In this document: positions 53,590-62,718 of the stretch, piece after piece
How positions within the stretch are numbered: position 1 is the stretch's first letter
Layout: every line of letters begins with the position of its first letter
Assembly: GCF_041431135.1 (NCBI RefSeq)
Contig: NZ_CP107799.1
Location: 2,108,001 to 2,172,000 of the forward strand
Direction of reading: 5' to 3'
Origin: Streptomyces sp. NBC_00554
GTDB lineage: Bacteria > Actinomycetota > Actinomycetes > Streptomycetales > Streptomycetaceae
Length of the DNA: 64,000 bases
Notes under the pieces: generated by a model
Told to the model about the DNA's origin: nothing
What the model saw: the letters and a program-made list of their open reading frames with translations, nothing else
Databases searched by the model: none
Translations under genes and position numbers: made by a program

Positions 53590-56378
53590 GCGAGGGAACT
53601 TTCACCGCACTGCGCACCCAACTGCAGGAAGCGGCAACGGAGTTCGCCGACGGGCCGGGCGCTCTGGAGGGCATCCTCCTCGGCATCGTCGAGGACGTCG
53701 ACCGCGCGGTGCGCGAGCCGCTGGAGATCTTCCCCGTCTGCCACCACTCGCCCGCCTCGGCGCTCGCGATGGCCCGCCGCCTGCGCGAGAAGCAGCCGAA
53801 GGTCGTCTACCTGGAGCTGTGCGAGGACATGGCGCCGCTGCTGACCGAACTGCGCAACTGCAGGCTCCCGGTGGCGGTCCAGGCCTTCGCGACCGAGGTC
53901 GACGGCTTCCCTGCCGAGTGGTCCCCGCTGTCGGTGGTCGCCCCGATCACCGAGGCCTCCGCCGAGTACCAGGCGATCGCCTACGCCCTGGACACCCCGG
54001 GCGTCGAACTGGTCCTCGTCGACCGTTCCTCGGACCACGTCTACCAGTGGGACGCGCGCGGTACGGAGGACGCCGGGCCGGCCGATCCGGACGCACCGCC
54101 CGCCGAGGAGGAGGCCGCGCTGCACGGTGACGCGGTCGGCGTGGAGATCGGCGACCTGCGGCCGCGCTTCGCCGAACTGGAGGAGCACCTGCTGCGGCAC
54201 GGCAGGGTGCGGCACTGGTCGGAGTGGTGGCACCAGTACGTCGAACTGCCGCTCGGCGACAGCGACCACGACACCTACCGCCAGGTCATGCTGCTGATCG
54301 GCAGCCTCTTCCGGCGTCTCGCACCCGGCGACCCGCACCGGGTGCGCGTGGACGAGGACCGCGAGCGGTACATGTGGACCAGGATGCGCGAGCACCTCGC
54401 CGCGACCGGCACCGATGCCGCGGACTGTCTCTACGTGTGCGGTGCCTTCCACGCGGCCAGCCGCGTCGCGGAGTTCGGTGTTGACGGCACGGACACCTTC
54501 GAGATCGGTCCCCGCAGTGCCACCAAGTGGCAGCACGGTCTGATTCCGTCCAGCCACGCGGCGATCGAGGCGCAGTTCGGCCTCGCCGCCGGCTCGGTGT
54601 CGATCGCTGCGACGCAATGGGCGAAGAACGTCGGGCGCACGCGCGTGGAGCCGTACCGCCTGACGGGACAGGCGGGCGTGAAGAAGACGCGCGCCAGGAA
54701 GACCGCCGCCGCGGTCCCCGTACCGTCGGCCGTCCCGCCCTCGGACAGGCTGACCGGCTTCCTGCGCCAACAGCCCGTCCTGGACCCGCTGGACGAGGCG
54801 GAACTGCTCGGCTGGTCGGTCGACATCGTGCGTGCCGCGCGCCGGGCCGGCTATCTGGCCTCCACGGCCGACGCCATCGCGGTGTTCGAGACGTCGATCC
54901 TGCTGGCCGGGATGCGCGACCGGGCCAAGCCGACGCCGTACGACTTCCAGGACGCGGCCGTCACCTGCATCGAGAAGGACTCCGTGCCGGGCCGGCGCGA
55001 TGTGCGCCGCCTCGTGGAGATCATGATGGGCGGCGACCGGGTCGGCCAGGTCGGTTACGACGCGCTGCCGCCGCTGGCCCGCGATGTGCACGACCGGCTC
55101 GCGCCGCTGAACCTGCGGCTCCAACAGCGAGGTGTGCAGCGGGCGTTGCTGGACATGGCCGGCCAGCCGGAGCTGGGGCCCTGCTCCGACGTGCTGTGGA
55201 TGCTGAAGTACCTGATGCCTCACGGCACCGCGCGGCCGATCATGGGCGAGCGGAGGCTCGGCGAACGGCCGATCCAGGAGTCGTGGGACCTGGCGCTCGG
55301 CACCCATCAGCGTGCGCTCATCGAGCTCGGCTACGAGGGCGTCAGCATCGAGCAGGTCCTCGAACAGCGCCTGCGCCGGGCGGCGTACGGCCCGCAGGCC
55401 ACCGCGGCGACCGTTCTGGCGGCCGTCGAGGACGCGACGCTGTACCTGCGCGGCCGCCGTCTCCCCGACGAGCTGGGCACCCGTGCCCTGGAAGTGCTGT
55501 CGGCCGAACGCGGCGTGGACGGCGCGCCGGAGGTGCTGCGCCGGGTGCGGCGGCTGCTTGCGTACTACCGCACCAGTGAGCCGGTGCTGCCGCCGTGGAT
55601 CGAGTCCTTCGTGAAGGCCGGATACGCGCACTACTGCACCCTGCTGCCAACCGCGTTCACCGACGAGGACGCCACCGTCCGCCAGGTGGCGGCGATGCTG
55701 GGCTTCCTGTTCAGCATGGAGGGTCTGGCGCTGTCGCTGGGCTGCGACCGGACCCAACTGGAGCTGGCCGTAGCCCAGTCGCATCCGCAGGACCCGTCGA
55801 GGACCGCGCTGCTGTGGGCGGCCCGGACGCAGCTCGGACACCTCTCCCGCGCGGACCTGCGGGCGAGGTGCGACGAACTCCTCGCCAACCCCTTGGTCGT
55901 ACCCGCCTATCCGCGCTATCTGAGCGGCTTCGTCCACGCCCTGGAGCCCGTCCCGAGCCTCACCGACTTCGTCGTGGAAGCGGTGTCGAACGCCTTCGGG
56001 CGGCTGCCGGACCCGGTGCTCCTGCCCTGGCTGCCCACCCTGATCACCACCCTGCGATCGAGCGGCACCGAGCTGGCTCCCCTGCTGATCCGCGAGGCCG
56101 GACGGACCTTCCCCGGCCGGCTCGCGGCGCTCGACGAATGGGTCCCGCCCTGGCGGACCCGGCCACAACCGCAAGCCGCCCACCCGGCACGGCACCCGGA
56201 CGGCAACCGCCCTACCGCACTCCTCGCCGCCCACCCCGCGACATGCGACGCGGTGGCGGGCCTGCTGGGCTGCGACGGGGCATGGGAGCCGGCGGATCCC
56301 GGCCCGCGGGGAGCAGCACTGGCCGGCCGTCATCCGGAGACGGGGGTGGCTCTGGAGGTGCTGCTGTCGGACGCGTGA
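53586..56378 (+). CDS. DUF5682 family protein (YehM-like)
   Basis: A 930-residue soluble protein, the largest of the four-gene set. The N-terminal part (about 45-290) contains PVCHHSPASALAMARRL then KVVYLELCEDM and later YVCGAFHAA. This His/Glu arrangement is reminiscent of the TraB/ChaN/erythromycin-esterase-like fold and may be catalytic. The C-terminal 600 residues are helical repeats, probably a scaffold. It is longer than the enterobacterial YehM protein. The ATG at 53586 overlaps the ATPase stop (ATGA). A strong terminator follows six bases after the stop. No function is established for the family. Confidence 0.82.
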   Translation: MSEGTFTALRTQLQEAATEFADGPGALEGILLGIVEDVDRAVREPLEIFPVCHHSPASALAMARRLREKQPKVVYLELCEDMAPLLTELRNCRLPVAVQAFATEVDGFPAEWSPLSVVAPITEASAEYQAIAYALDTPGVELVLVDRSSDHVYQWDARGTEDAGPADPDAPPAEEEAALHGDAVGVEIGDLRPRFAELEEHLLRHGRVRHWSEWWHQYVELPLGDSDHDTYRQVMLLIGSLFRRLAPGDPHRVRVDEDRERYMWTRMREHLAATGTDAADCLYVCGAFHAASRVAEFGVDGTDTFEIGPRSATKWQHGLIPSSHAAIEAQFGLAAGSVSIAATQWAKNVGRTRVEPYRLTGQAGVKKTRARKTAAAVPVPSAVPPSDRLTGFLRQQPVLDPLDEAELLGWSVDIVRAARRAGYLASTADAIAVFETSILLAGMRDRAKPTPYDFQDAAVTCIEKDSVPGRRDVRRLVEIMMGGDRVGQVGYDALPPLARDVHDRLAPLNLRLQQRGVQRALLDMAGQPELGPCSDVLWMLKYLMPHGTARPIMGERRLGERPIQESWDLALGTHQRALIELGYEGVSIEQVLEQRLRRAAYGPQATAATVLAAVEDATLYLRGRRLPDELGTRALEVLSAERGVDGAPEVLRRVRRLLAYYRTSEPVLPPWIESFVKAGYAHYCTLLPTAFTDEDATVRQVAAMLGFLFSMEGLALSLGCDRTQLELAVAQSHPQDPSRTALLWAARTQLGHLSRADLRARCDELLANPLVVPAYPRYLSGFVHALEPVPSLTDFVVEAVSNAFGRLPDPVLLPWLPTLITTLRSSGTELAPLLIREAGRTFPGRLAALDEWVPPWRTRPQPQAAHPARHPDGNRPTALLAAHPATCDAVAGLLGCDGAWEPADPGPRGAALAGRHPETGVALEVLLSDA

Positions 56379-56383
56379 CCGCG

Positions 56384-56414
56384 GCGGGGCCTGAGGCGTC
56401 GCCCCAGGCCCCGC
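56384..56414. terminator. Hairpin terminator between convergent genes
   Basis: Perfect 10-bp arms GCGGGGCCTG (56384-56393) and CAGGCCCCGC (56405-56414) enclose an 11-base loop. It is immediately after the DUF5682 stop and upstream of the convergent beta-helix gene's stop. Confidence 0.75.
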
Positions 56415-56461
56415 AGGGATCAACCGACCGGCATCAACCGCCGGGTCTCGGCCGACCGTCA

Positions 56462-58399
56462 TCAACCCACCGGCTGCACGATCACGTCATCCACGTATGA
56501 CAACCCCGGCGACGTCGCCCGAACCCGCAGCATCGTCGCCGTCGACGGTGCGGACAGCTCCACGCGGTGCCACTCCCCCGCCGTGGTGTCGGACTGCGAG
56601 GCGGTGGCGACGACCGTGCCCGAGGAGTTGAGGACCTCGACGGCGACGGGCGTGGACGGGGAGTCGGAGCGTACGAGGGCGGAGACGCGGCGTGTGGTGG
56701 TGCCGCCGATGGTGCGGGTCAGGGTCGAAGTACCTGTCAGGCGGGCCGAGTTGCCCAGATCTCCCGAGGGGTCCGTGACCACGGATGCGGTACCCGTTGT
56801 GGTCCAGGTCGACGACAGCGTGTCGAAGAGGTCGGTCACCAGGGGGGTCGTCGTACCGCTGCCGCCGTACGCCCCGATGTTCGGGGCGGTTGTCGAGGAG
56901 ACCGCGTTGCCGTAGTAGTCCAGTCCCCCGTTGCCGGCGACCACCGCGCCGGTGCCGAGTGTTCCGTACCCCGTGATGAGACGGTAGCCGTGCGGATCGC
57001 GGAGGCCGGGGGCGACGAGACCCGGTGCGGTGGTGACCGTGTTGGTCGCCGCCGCCGGTGCCGTCAGGCCGTGGAAGGCGTTGTGGTCGAAGGTGACGTT
57101 GGCGTCGGAGTAGTTCCAACTCACCGATCCCGAGCCGGACTTGCGGACGATGTTGTTGGTGAAGGCCAGGTCGAGCGGGTCCGAGGTGGACTCGGTGAGG
57201 AAGACCGGGCTGAGGCCGGTGCCCACGGAGATCGTGTTGTTGTAGATGTCGCCGTTGTCGATCTCGCCGGAGCACACCTGGAAGGTGCGGGTGCGGTCGT
57301 TGACCGAGATGTTGTAGCGGATCGTGAAGTCGGTGACCGGAGTGTCGTACGGGCAGATGAGGAAGAAGCCGCCGTCGTTGTCGTGGGAGAGGTTGTACTG
57401 GAAGACCGTGCCGGACGTGGAGTGGTCGACGTCGTAGGACTGGCCGTCCTTGGTCGTGTTGCCCCCGGACACCTCGTTGTACTGGAAGAGGCCGTTGTCG
57501 CTGTTGGCGGTCCAGATGCCGATGTTCACGCTGCCCGCGCGCTCGTTGAAGCCGGTGACCTTGTTGTGCTCGATGAGCGCGCCGTCCTGGCCCTTGGCGA
57601 CGATGCCGTCTCCGCCGATGTCACGCAGGTCGTTGCCGCGGACGACCAGACCGGTCGAGGCCTTCCAGTCGGCGAAGCACAGGGTGTCCTGCCAGAAGGC
57701 GGCGAGCTGGTCCCGCTTGCACCAGTTGGACCAGGTGTAGATGCCCTCGCGGTCCACGGAGTGGATCTCGTTGTCGAGAATGCGCGTGTCCGCGAAGGCC
57801 GTCGGCGTGGTGGTGCCCTGCGCCTCGATGACGATGCCGCCGGTGGCGTTCGCGTACTTTCCGGTGCCGTGATAGTTCCCGCTGACCGTCGCGGGCAGCA
57901 CACCGCGTACGTCATGGATGTCGAGCCGTTGCAGCGTGATGCCGCTGACGACGCCCGCGTCCGCCGCGTGGACGTAAACCCCGCGCCGGTACGCCGTGTT
58001 GTCGCCGTCCGCCGTCAACTCCAGGTCCTGGACGGTGATGTACGGGGTGTTGTCGAGGAGTACGGCGTTGACCGCGCCGTCCGCGTTGACCGCCGGCTTG
58101 TCACCGCTGCCGTAGGCGCCGATGACGACCGGGGCAGAAGCGGTGCCGGTGGCGTCCGGGGCGAGCTGGCCCGAGCAGGCGGTGCCGCGCCGCAGGAGAA
58201 CCTGGTCACCGGCCGTGAGGGTGAGGGCGTTGACCGAGGTCAGGGAGTTGTACGGGGAAGAGGAGCCGCCGGTGCCGTCGGCGGCGGCGGAGCAGTCCAC
58301 GTAGTACGTGGTGGGGGCGGCCTGGGCCGGTGAGGCGGCGGTGAGGGCCGCGCCGAGGGCCGTCAGGCAGGTCAGCAGGGCGGTGCTTCCGGAACGCAT
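56462..58399 (-). CDS. Secreted right-handed parallel beta-helix protein (pectate-lyase-like fold)
   Basis: A 645-residue exported protein. A signal peptide (about 1-28, cleavage after SPAQA) leads into a long parallel beta-helix (about 90-490) with repeating rungs such as ILDNEIHSV, LVVRGNDLRDIGGDGI and LIEHNKVTGF. A C-terminal beta-sandwich (about 515-645) resembles a carbohydrate-binding module (ends LSYVDDVIVQPVG). Proteins of this kind are polysaccharide lyases, polygalacturonases or related glycan-active enzymes. I see no family-specific catalytic motif to name the substrate. It lies downstream of the sugar-utilisation genes on the same strand. Confidence 0.82.
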   Translation of the reverse strand: MRSGSTALLTCLTALGAALTAASPAQAAPTTYYVDCSAAADGTGGSSSPYNSLTSVNALTLTAGDQVLLRRGTACSGQLAPDATGTASAPVVIGAYGSGDKPAVNADGAVNAVLLDNTPYITVQDLELTADGDNTAYRRGVYVHAADAGVVSGITLQRLDIHDVRGVLPATVSGNYHGTGKYANATGGIVIEAQGTTTPTAFADTRILDNEIHSVDREGIYTWSNWCKRDQLAAFWQDTLCFADWKASTGLVVRGNDLRDIGGDGIVAKGQDGALIEHNKVTGFNERAGSVNIGIWTANSDNGLFQYNEVSGGNTTKDGQSYDVDHSTSGTVFQYNLSHDNDGGFFLICPYDTPVTDFTIRYNISVNDRTRTFQVCSGEIDNGDIYNNTISVGTGLSPVFLTESTSDPLDLAFTNNIVRKSGSGSVSWNYSDANVTFDHNAFHGLTAPAAATNTVTTAPGLVAPGLRDPHGYRLITGYGTLGTGAVVAGNGGLDYYGNAVSSTTAPNIGAYGGSGTTTPLVTDLFDTLSSTWTTTGTASVVTDPSGDLGNSARLTGTSTLTRTIGGTTTRRVSALVRSDSPSTPVAVEVLNSSGTVVATASQSDTTAGEWHRVELSAPSTATMLRVRATSPGLSYVDDVIVQPVG

Positions 58400-58472
58400 G
58401 GCGGGACTCCGTGAGGGACGGCGGGACGGGGGAAGGGCGCGGCACGGAGACGGCTACATCGCGCGCGGTGCA

Positions 58473-59255
58473 TCACAGGTCTACCTCCGGGGTACGGGCG
58501 GACAGGCCGCCGTCGACGGGCAGTACGGCACCGGTGACGAACGAGGCGTCGTCCCCGGCGAGGAACGCGACGGCCCGGGCCACCTCGTGCGGCAGACCGG
58601 CCCGGCGCAGCGGATAGGGCCGGACCCGCGCGGCGAACTCTTCGGGGTCATCGGCCAGTTGGGCATTGCGCTCGACCATGACGAGCCCCGGCGCGACCGC
58701 GTTGACGCGGATGCCGTGCGGGCCCCATTCGTGCGCGGCGGTCCGGGTGAAGGCGACGAGCCCGGCCTTGGCGGCGGAGTACGCGCCGAACCCGGTGGCC
58801 GCGAACTGAGCATGTACGGAAGCCATGTTGACGATGGCACCCGGCCTCTCCTCGGCGATCAGCCGGGCGGCGAAGGCCTTCGAGAGCCGGACGGCCGCGT
58901 GCAGGCTGACGTCGAAGGTGAGCCCCCAGCCGGACTCCGTACTGTCGAGGAGGGCCGAACGCTCTTCGGCAAAGGCGCAGTTGACGAGAATCCCGGGAGC
59001 GCCGTCGTGAGCACCGGGAGCGCCGTCAGGGTTCCCGGGAACACCACCGAGCACCCCGCAGGCGCCGTCGAGGATGCGCTCGGGCGCGTCGGAGTCGGCG
59101 AGGTCGACGACCACCGGCCTGATCCGCTCGGTGGCCGCCTCCCGTACGGACTCCAGGATGTCGACGGCGACGACCATGTGCCCGCGGTCGGCGAGTTCGG
59201 TGGCGATGGCGCGCCCGATTCCGCGAGCCGCACCAGTGACAACAGCGACAGTCAT
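58473..59255 (-). CDS. Short-chain dehydrogenase/reductase (SDR)
   Basis: A 260-residue classical SDR with the NAD(P)-binding glycine motif TGAARGIGRAIA (about 8-19), the ILVNCAF strand where most SDRs have NNAG, and the catalytic YSAAK (about 161-165) preceded by Ser in MASVH. An acidic residue after the second strand (VVAVDIL) suggests NAD+ preference. An insert of Gly-Ala-Pro repeats around residue 75 (GAPGAHDGAPG) is unusual. Its ATG overlaps the stop of the permease gene (ATGA), so it belongs to the transport/enolase operon and probably oxidises or reduces a sugar intermediate. Confidence 0.88.
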   Translation of the reverse strand: MTVAVVTGAARGIGRAIATELADRGHMVVAVDILESVREAATERIRPVVVDLADSDAPERILDGACGVLGGVPGNPDGAPGAHDGAPGILVNCAFAEERSALLDSTESGWGLTFDVSLHAAVRLSKAFAARLIAEERPGAIVNMASVHAQFAATGFGAYSAAKAGLVAFTRTAAHEWGPHGIRVNAVAPGLVMVERNAQLADDPEEFAARVRPYPLRRAGLPHEVARAVAFLAGDDASFVTGAVLPVDGGLSARTPEVDL

Positions 59256-60094
59256 CGTTTCAGCAACCCCTTGTTCAGCCCGTCGGCGAGGAGGTTGAAG
59301 CCGACGACAAGCCCCACGACGACGGTGATCGGACCGAGTGCGTAGGCCGGATTGTCGGCCAGGAAGGACACGCTGGTCCGCAGCAACGCGCCGAGTGACG
59401 GGGTGGGCGGGGTGACTCCGATGCCCACGAAGCTCATCGCGCCCTCGACGAAGACGGCCGTGGACAGCGAGAGCGCCGCCTGCACGACGAGCGGGTCGAC
59501 GATGTTGGGCAGGATGTCGCCGAGCAGGATCCGGCCCCGTCGGGCGCCCAGGGCCACTGCGGCCAGGACGTATTCCCGGTCCTTCTCCACTCGTACCGCA
59601 TCGCGGGTGATCCGCCCGAAGAGCGGGATGTTGACGCCCGTCACCGTCCAGAAGACGGCGGCCGTGCCCGGGCCGAGGATCGCGGCGAGCGTGACGCCGA
59701 GGATCAGGGCGGTGAAGGCCAGCATGACGTCGAAGGCCCGTTGCAGGACGACGTCGAGTGCCAGGTGCAGGGTGCACAGCAGGCCGAGGCCGATACCGGC
59801 CACCGCGCCGAGCGGCACCGCGGTGAAGGCGACGAGCAGGTCGAGCCGGATGCCGTACAGCGTGCGGCTGAACAGATCTCGGCCGAACTCGTCGGTGCCG
59901 AGGGGGTGTTCGGCGCTCGGCCCGGCCAGTGCGCCGGTGCCCTGGGTGAGCGGTGAATGCCCGGTCAGCAAGGGCGCGGCCGCCCCGAGCAGCACCAGGA
60001 GGACAACGAGGGCGAGACCCCAGCGGGCGGCGGGGGCGCGGAGCGCCCGGGAGCCGACGGCGCGCCGGACCCGTACCGCGACCAGGGTGGTCAT
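59252..60094 (-). CDS. ABC transporter permease, DppC/OppC type
   Basis: A 280-residue inner-membrane permease with six predicted helices. An N-terminal helix (about 25-47) is followed by the HPLGTDEFGRDLFSRTLYG signature of OppC/DppC proteins. The cytoplasmic EAA loop reads ALGARRGRILLGDILPN. It pairs with the DppB-type permease encoded just upstream (ATGA overlap). The ATP-binding subunits are not in the window and may be encoded elsewhere. Confidence 0.9.
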   Translation of the reverse strand: MTTLVAVRVRRAVGSRALRAPAARWGLALVVLLVLLGAAAPLLTGHSPLTQGTGALAGPSAEHPLGTDEFGRDLFSRTLYGIRLDLLVAFTAVPLGAVAGIGLGLLCTLHLALDVVLQRAFDVMLAFTALILGVTLAAILGPGTAAVFWTVTGVNIPLFGRITRDAVRVEKDREYVLAAVALGARRGRILLGDILPNIVDPLVVQAALSLSTAVFVEGAMSFVGIGVTPPTPSLGALLRTSVSFLADNPAYALGPITVVVGLVVGFNLLADGLNKGLLKR

Positions 60095-61035
60095 ACCGAT
60101 CCCCCGATCCGCGCCCGCGGATCCAGCCCCGCCTGCACCAGGTCAGTGAGTGTCTGCAGCACCACGAACACCGCGACGGCGAACAGCAGCAGATCCTGTA
60201 CGAGGAGATAGTCGCGGCTGAGTACGGCCTGCAGGAGCAGCTGCCCCACCCCCGGCCAGGCGTACACCGCCTCAACGACGATCGCGCCGCCGAGGAGCTG
60301 ACCGACCTGGATGCCCAGGACGGTGACGACGGGCGGCAGCGCACCCGGCAGTACGTGCCGGGCCAGCAGCCGCCCCTCCGTCACGCCCTTGGCCCGGCCC
60401 GTGCGGACGAAGTCCTCCTGCCGGGACCTGCGCAGCGAGGCCGCGAGGAAGCGGGCGAGGACCGCGCCGGTGGGCAGTGCCAGGCAGAGCGCGGGCAGCA
60501 GCAGGTACTGCACGCCGATGACCGGGTCGGCGAGCAGCGACTCGTGCCCCGAGGCCGGCAGCACCCTGAAGGTGACGGCGAGGACGAGGACGAGCAGCAC
60601 ACCGGTGACGTACGGCGGGACGGCGAGTGCGAGGTGCACGGCGCCGCTGAGCAGGCGTGCGCGGCGTGCCGTGCCTAGGACGATGCCCGCCGCGCCGCCG
60701 CCCGCGAGCGCCAACAGCAGGGCGGCCGCGGTGAGTTCGAGCGTGTTGCCGAGGCTGTGCCAGATCAGTTCGGTGATCGGCGCGCCGAGGATGAACGACG
60801 TGCCGAGGTCGCCGGTGAGGACACCGGTGAGCCAGGTCCAGTACTGGACGGGCAGCGCGGCGTCGAGGCCGAGCGAGGATCGCACCTCGGCGACCGTGGC
60901 CGCTGAGGCGTCCGGGCCCGCGAGGACGACGGCCGGATCCCCCGGCGCGAGCCGCAGGACACCGAAGACGAGCACGGACGCCACCAGCAGCACGAGCAGG
61001 GCGGACGGCACGCGCCGCAGTGCGTAGCGGAGCAT
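60091..61035 (-). CDS. ABC transporter permease, DppB/OppB type
   Basis: A 314-residue six-helix permease. The first helix (about 9-28, with RLAPGDPAVVLAGP following) and the EAA loop TGRAKGVTEGRLLARHVLPG identify it as the OppB/DppB half of an oligopeptide-type importer. Such importers also carry oligosaccharides and sugar acids. It lies seven bases after the binding-protein stop and overlaps the DppC-type gene. Confidence 0.9.
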   Translation of the reverse strand: MLRYALRRVPSALLVLLVASVLVFGVLRLAPGDPAVVLAGPDASAATVAEVRSSLGLDAALPVQYWTWLTGVLTGDLGTSFILGAPITELIWHSLGNTLELTAAALLLALAGGGAAGIVLGTARRARLLSGAVHLALAVPPYVTGVLLVLVLAVTFRVLPASGHESLLADPVIGVQYLLLPALCLALPTGAVLARFLAASLRRSRQEDFVRTGRAKGVTEGRLLARHVLPGALPPVVTVLGIQVGQLLGGAIVVEAVYAWPGVGQLLLQAVLSRDYLLVQDLLLFAVAVFVVLQTLTDLVQAGLDPRARIGGSV

Positions 61036-61042
61036 GGCGGGG

Positions 61043-62632
61043 TCAGCCGATCGAGGTCTGGTCGAGGTCGAGGTAGTCGTACATCGTCCAGTTCAGTCCC
61101 TGGACCTTCTTGCTGCGCGTGTACGTGTGGGAGCTCGCGACGAGGTCGGAGACGAACTGCTCTTCCAGCAGCAGGTCGTTGAGCGCGTCGGCGGCCTGCT
61201 TCGCCTCGGCTTCCTCGGTCGCCTTCCACAGCTGGTCGGCGAGGGTCCGGTACGCGTCGCTGTCGAAGTTGGAGGCGTTCTTCTCCGCGTTGAAGGGGAA
61301 GGCGCCCTTGACGAGGGTCGCCGGGTGCAGCTGGCCGAAGCCGTGGCCGTTGATGAACAGGCCGGGGAGTTCGCCCGCCTGGAGCTGAGCAAGGAAGTCG
61401 GCGGCCTGGAGCGGCTCGGCCTTCGCGTCCAGGCCCAACTCGGTGAGGTCGTACTGCACTATCTCGGCGATCTTCGCGTTGGTGGCGAGCCCGGCGTTGT
61501 AGACGACCTTGACGCTCTCGCCCTGCGCGCCCGCCGCCTCGATGAGGGCCTTGGCCTTCTTCAGGTCGCGGCTGTAGTGGGCGGCCTTCGTCCTGTCGTA
61601 CGCCGGTGAACTCGTCGCCCAGGGAAGGGAGGTGACCGTTCCGATGGAGCCGAGGACCTGGCTGAGGATCCGCTCGCGGTCGACGGCCCAGGCGACGGCC
61701 TGGCGTACGCGTTTGTCGTCGAGGGGCTTCACCTTGACGTTGGAGGCGACGTAGAAGCCGGAGTCGTGGGCATCGGAGACTGTCACCTCGAAGCGGGCGT
61801 CGTTCTTGACCGAGGCCGCGTCCAGCGGGGCGACGTCGACGAGGAGGTGGGTGCCGCCGGAGCGGAGCCCGGAGACCATCGAGGCGGACTGGCTGACGAC
61901 CGAGACCTCGATGGCATCGAGCAGCGGGGCGCCCTTCTTCCAGTACGCGTCGTTCCGCTTCAGCTCGAAGCCGGTACCCGGTGTGTAGTCGGCGACCTCG
62001 AACGGGCCGGTGCCGATGATCTTCGTGCCCTTGAGCAGCTCGTCGATGGACTCCTTGTCGACGATGAGGAGGATCTCGAAGAGGTCGAAGAGGTTGCTGA
62101 CCGGGTGCGCGAGGTGCAGCGTGATCGTGTGCGCGTCGGTCTCGTCGATCTTCTCGATGGCGAGGGCGACGTGCTTGAGCTGGGACGCGGTGGTGTCCTT
62201 CTTCAGGTTCTCGATGGCGAAGGCGACATCGGCGGAGGTGAAGGCGCGGCCGCTGTGGAAGGTGACGCCCTCGCGCAGCTTCAGCGTGATGGACCTGCCG
62301 TCCTTCGCCTCGGTCCACGACTCGGCGAGCGACGGCTTCGGCTCGAGCGTCTTGTGGTCGTACTCGGTCAGCGTGTTGAAGACCGTGCGCGCGACGGTGA
62401 AGTTCGGGTTGTTCTGGCCGAAGAGGGTGGCGGGCGCGATGTCGGCGGTCTGCGCGATCTTCAGCGTGCCGCCCTTGGCGGCGGCCGTCCCTGACGTCGT
62501 GGCGCCCTCGTCGGCGGCGCTGCGGCAGGCGGGGACGGCGAGCAGTGCGCCGCCGGCACCGATGGCGGCGAGCAGTCGGCGCCGGGACATGGCGAGTCTC
62601 TCTGGTGTGCGGAGATTGCTGGACGAGGGCAT
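61043..62632 (-). CDS. ABC transporter substrate-binding lipoprotein, family 5
   Basis: A 529-residue solute-binding protein (SBP_bac_5, DppA/OppA type). The N-terminus has a Tat-like twin-arginine stretch (MSRRRLLAAIGAGGALLAVP) ending in the lipobox Cys VPAC. The mature domain begins TLKIAQTADIAP and contains LAESWTEAKDGRSITLKLRE and FHSGRAFTSADVAFAIEN, the usual family blocks. The ATG at 62632 has GGAG upstream; ATG 62590, directly at MSRRRLL, is the alternative. It should capture the operon's substrate outside the membrane. Confidence 0.9.
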   Translation of the reverse strand: MPSSSNLRTPERLAMSRRRLLAAIGAGGALLAVPACRSAADEGATTSGTAAAKGGTLKIAQTADIAPATLFGQNNPNFTVARTVFNTLTEYDHKTLEPKPSLAESWTEAKDGRSITLKLREGVTFHSGRAFTSADVAFAIENLKKDTTASQLKHVALAIEKIDETDAHTITLHLAHPVSNLFDLFEILLIVDKESIDELLKGTKIIGTGPFEVADYTPGTGFELKRNDAYWKKGAPLLDAIEVSVVSQSASMVSGLRSGGTHLLVDVAPLDAASVKNDARFEVTVSDAHDSGFYVASNVKVKPLDDKRVRQAVAWAVDRERILSQVLGSIGTVTSLPWATSSPAYDRTKAAHYSRDLKKAKALIEAAGAQGESVKVVYNAGLATNAKIAEIVQYDLTELGLDAKAEPLQAADFLAQLQAGELPGLFINGHGFGQLHPATLVKGAFPFNAEKNASNFDSDAYRTLADQLWKATEEAEAKQAADALNDLLLEEQFVSDLVASSHTYTRSKKVQGLNWTMYDYLDLDQTSIG

Positions 62633-62718
62633 GACGGAACTCCGGTCGGCAGAAGGGGAGATGAAGAGCAAGGGAGATGAGAGGGCAGGCGAGAGCTGCG
62701 AAAGCGCGTGGTGAGGTG

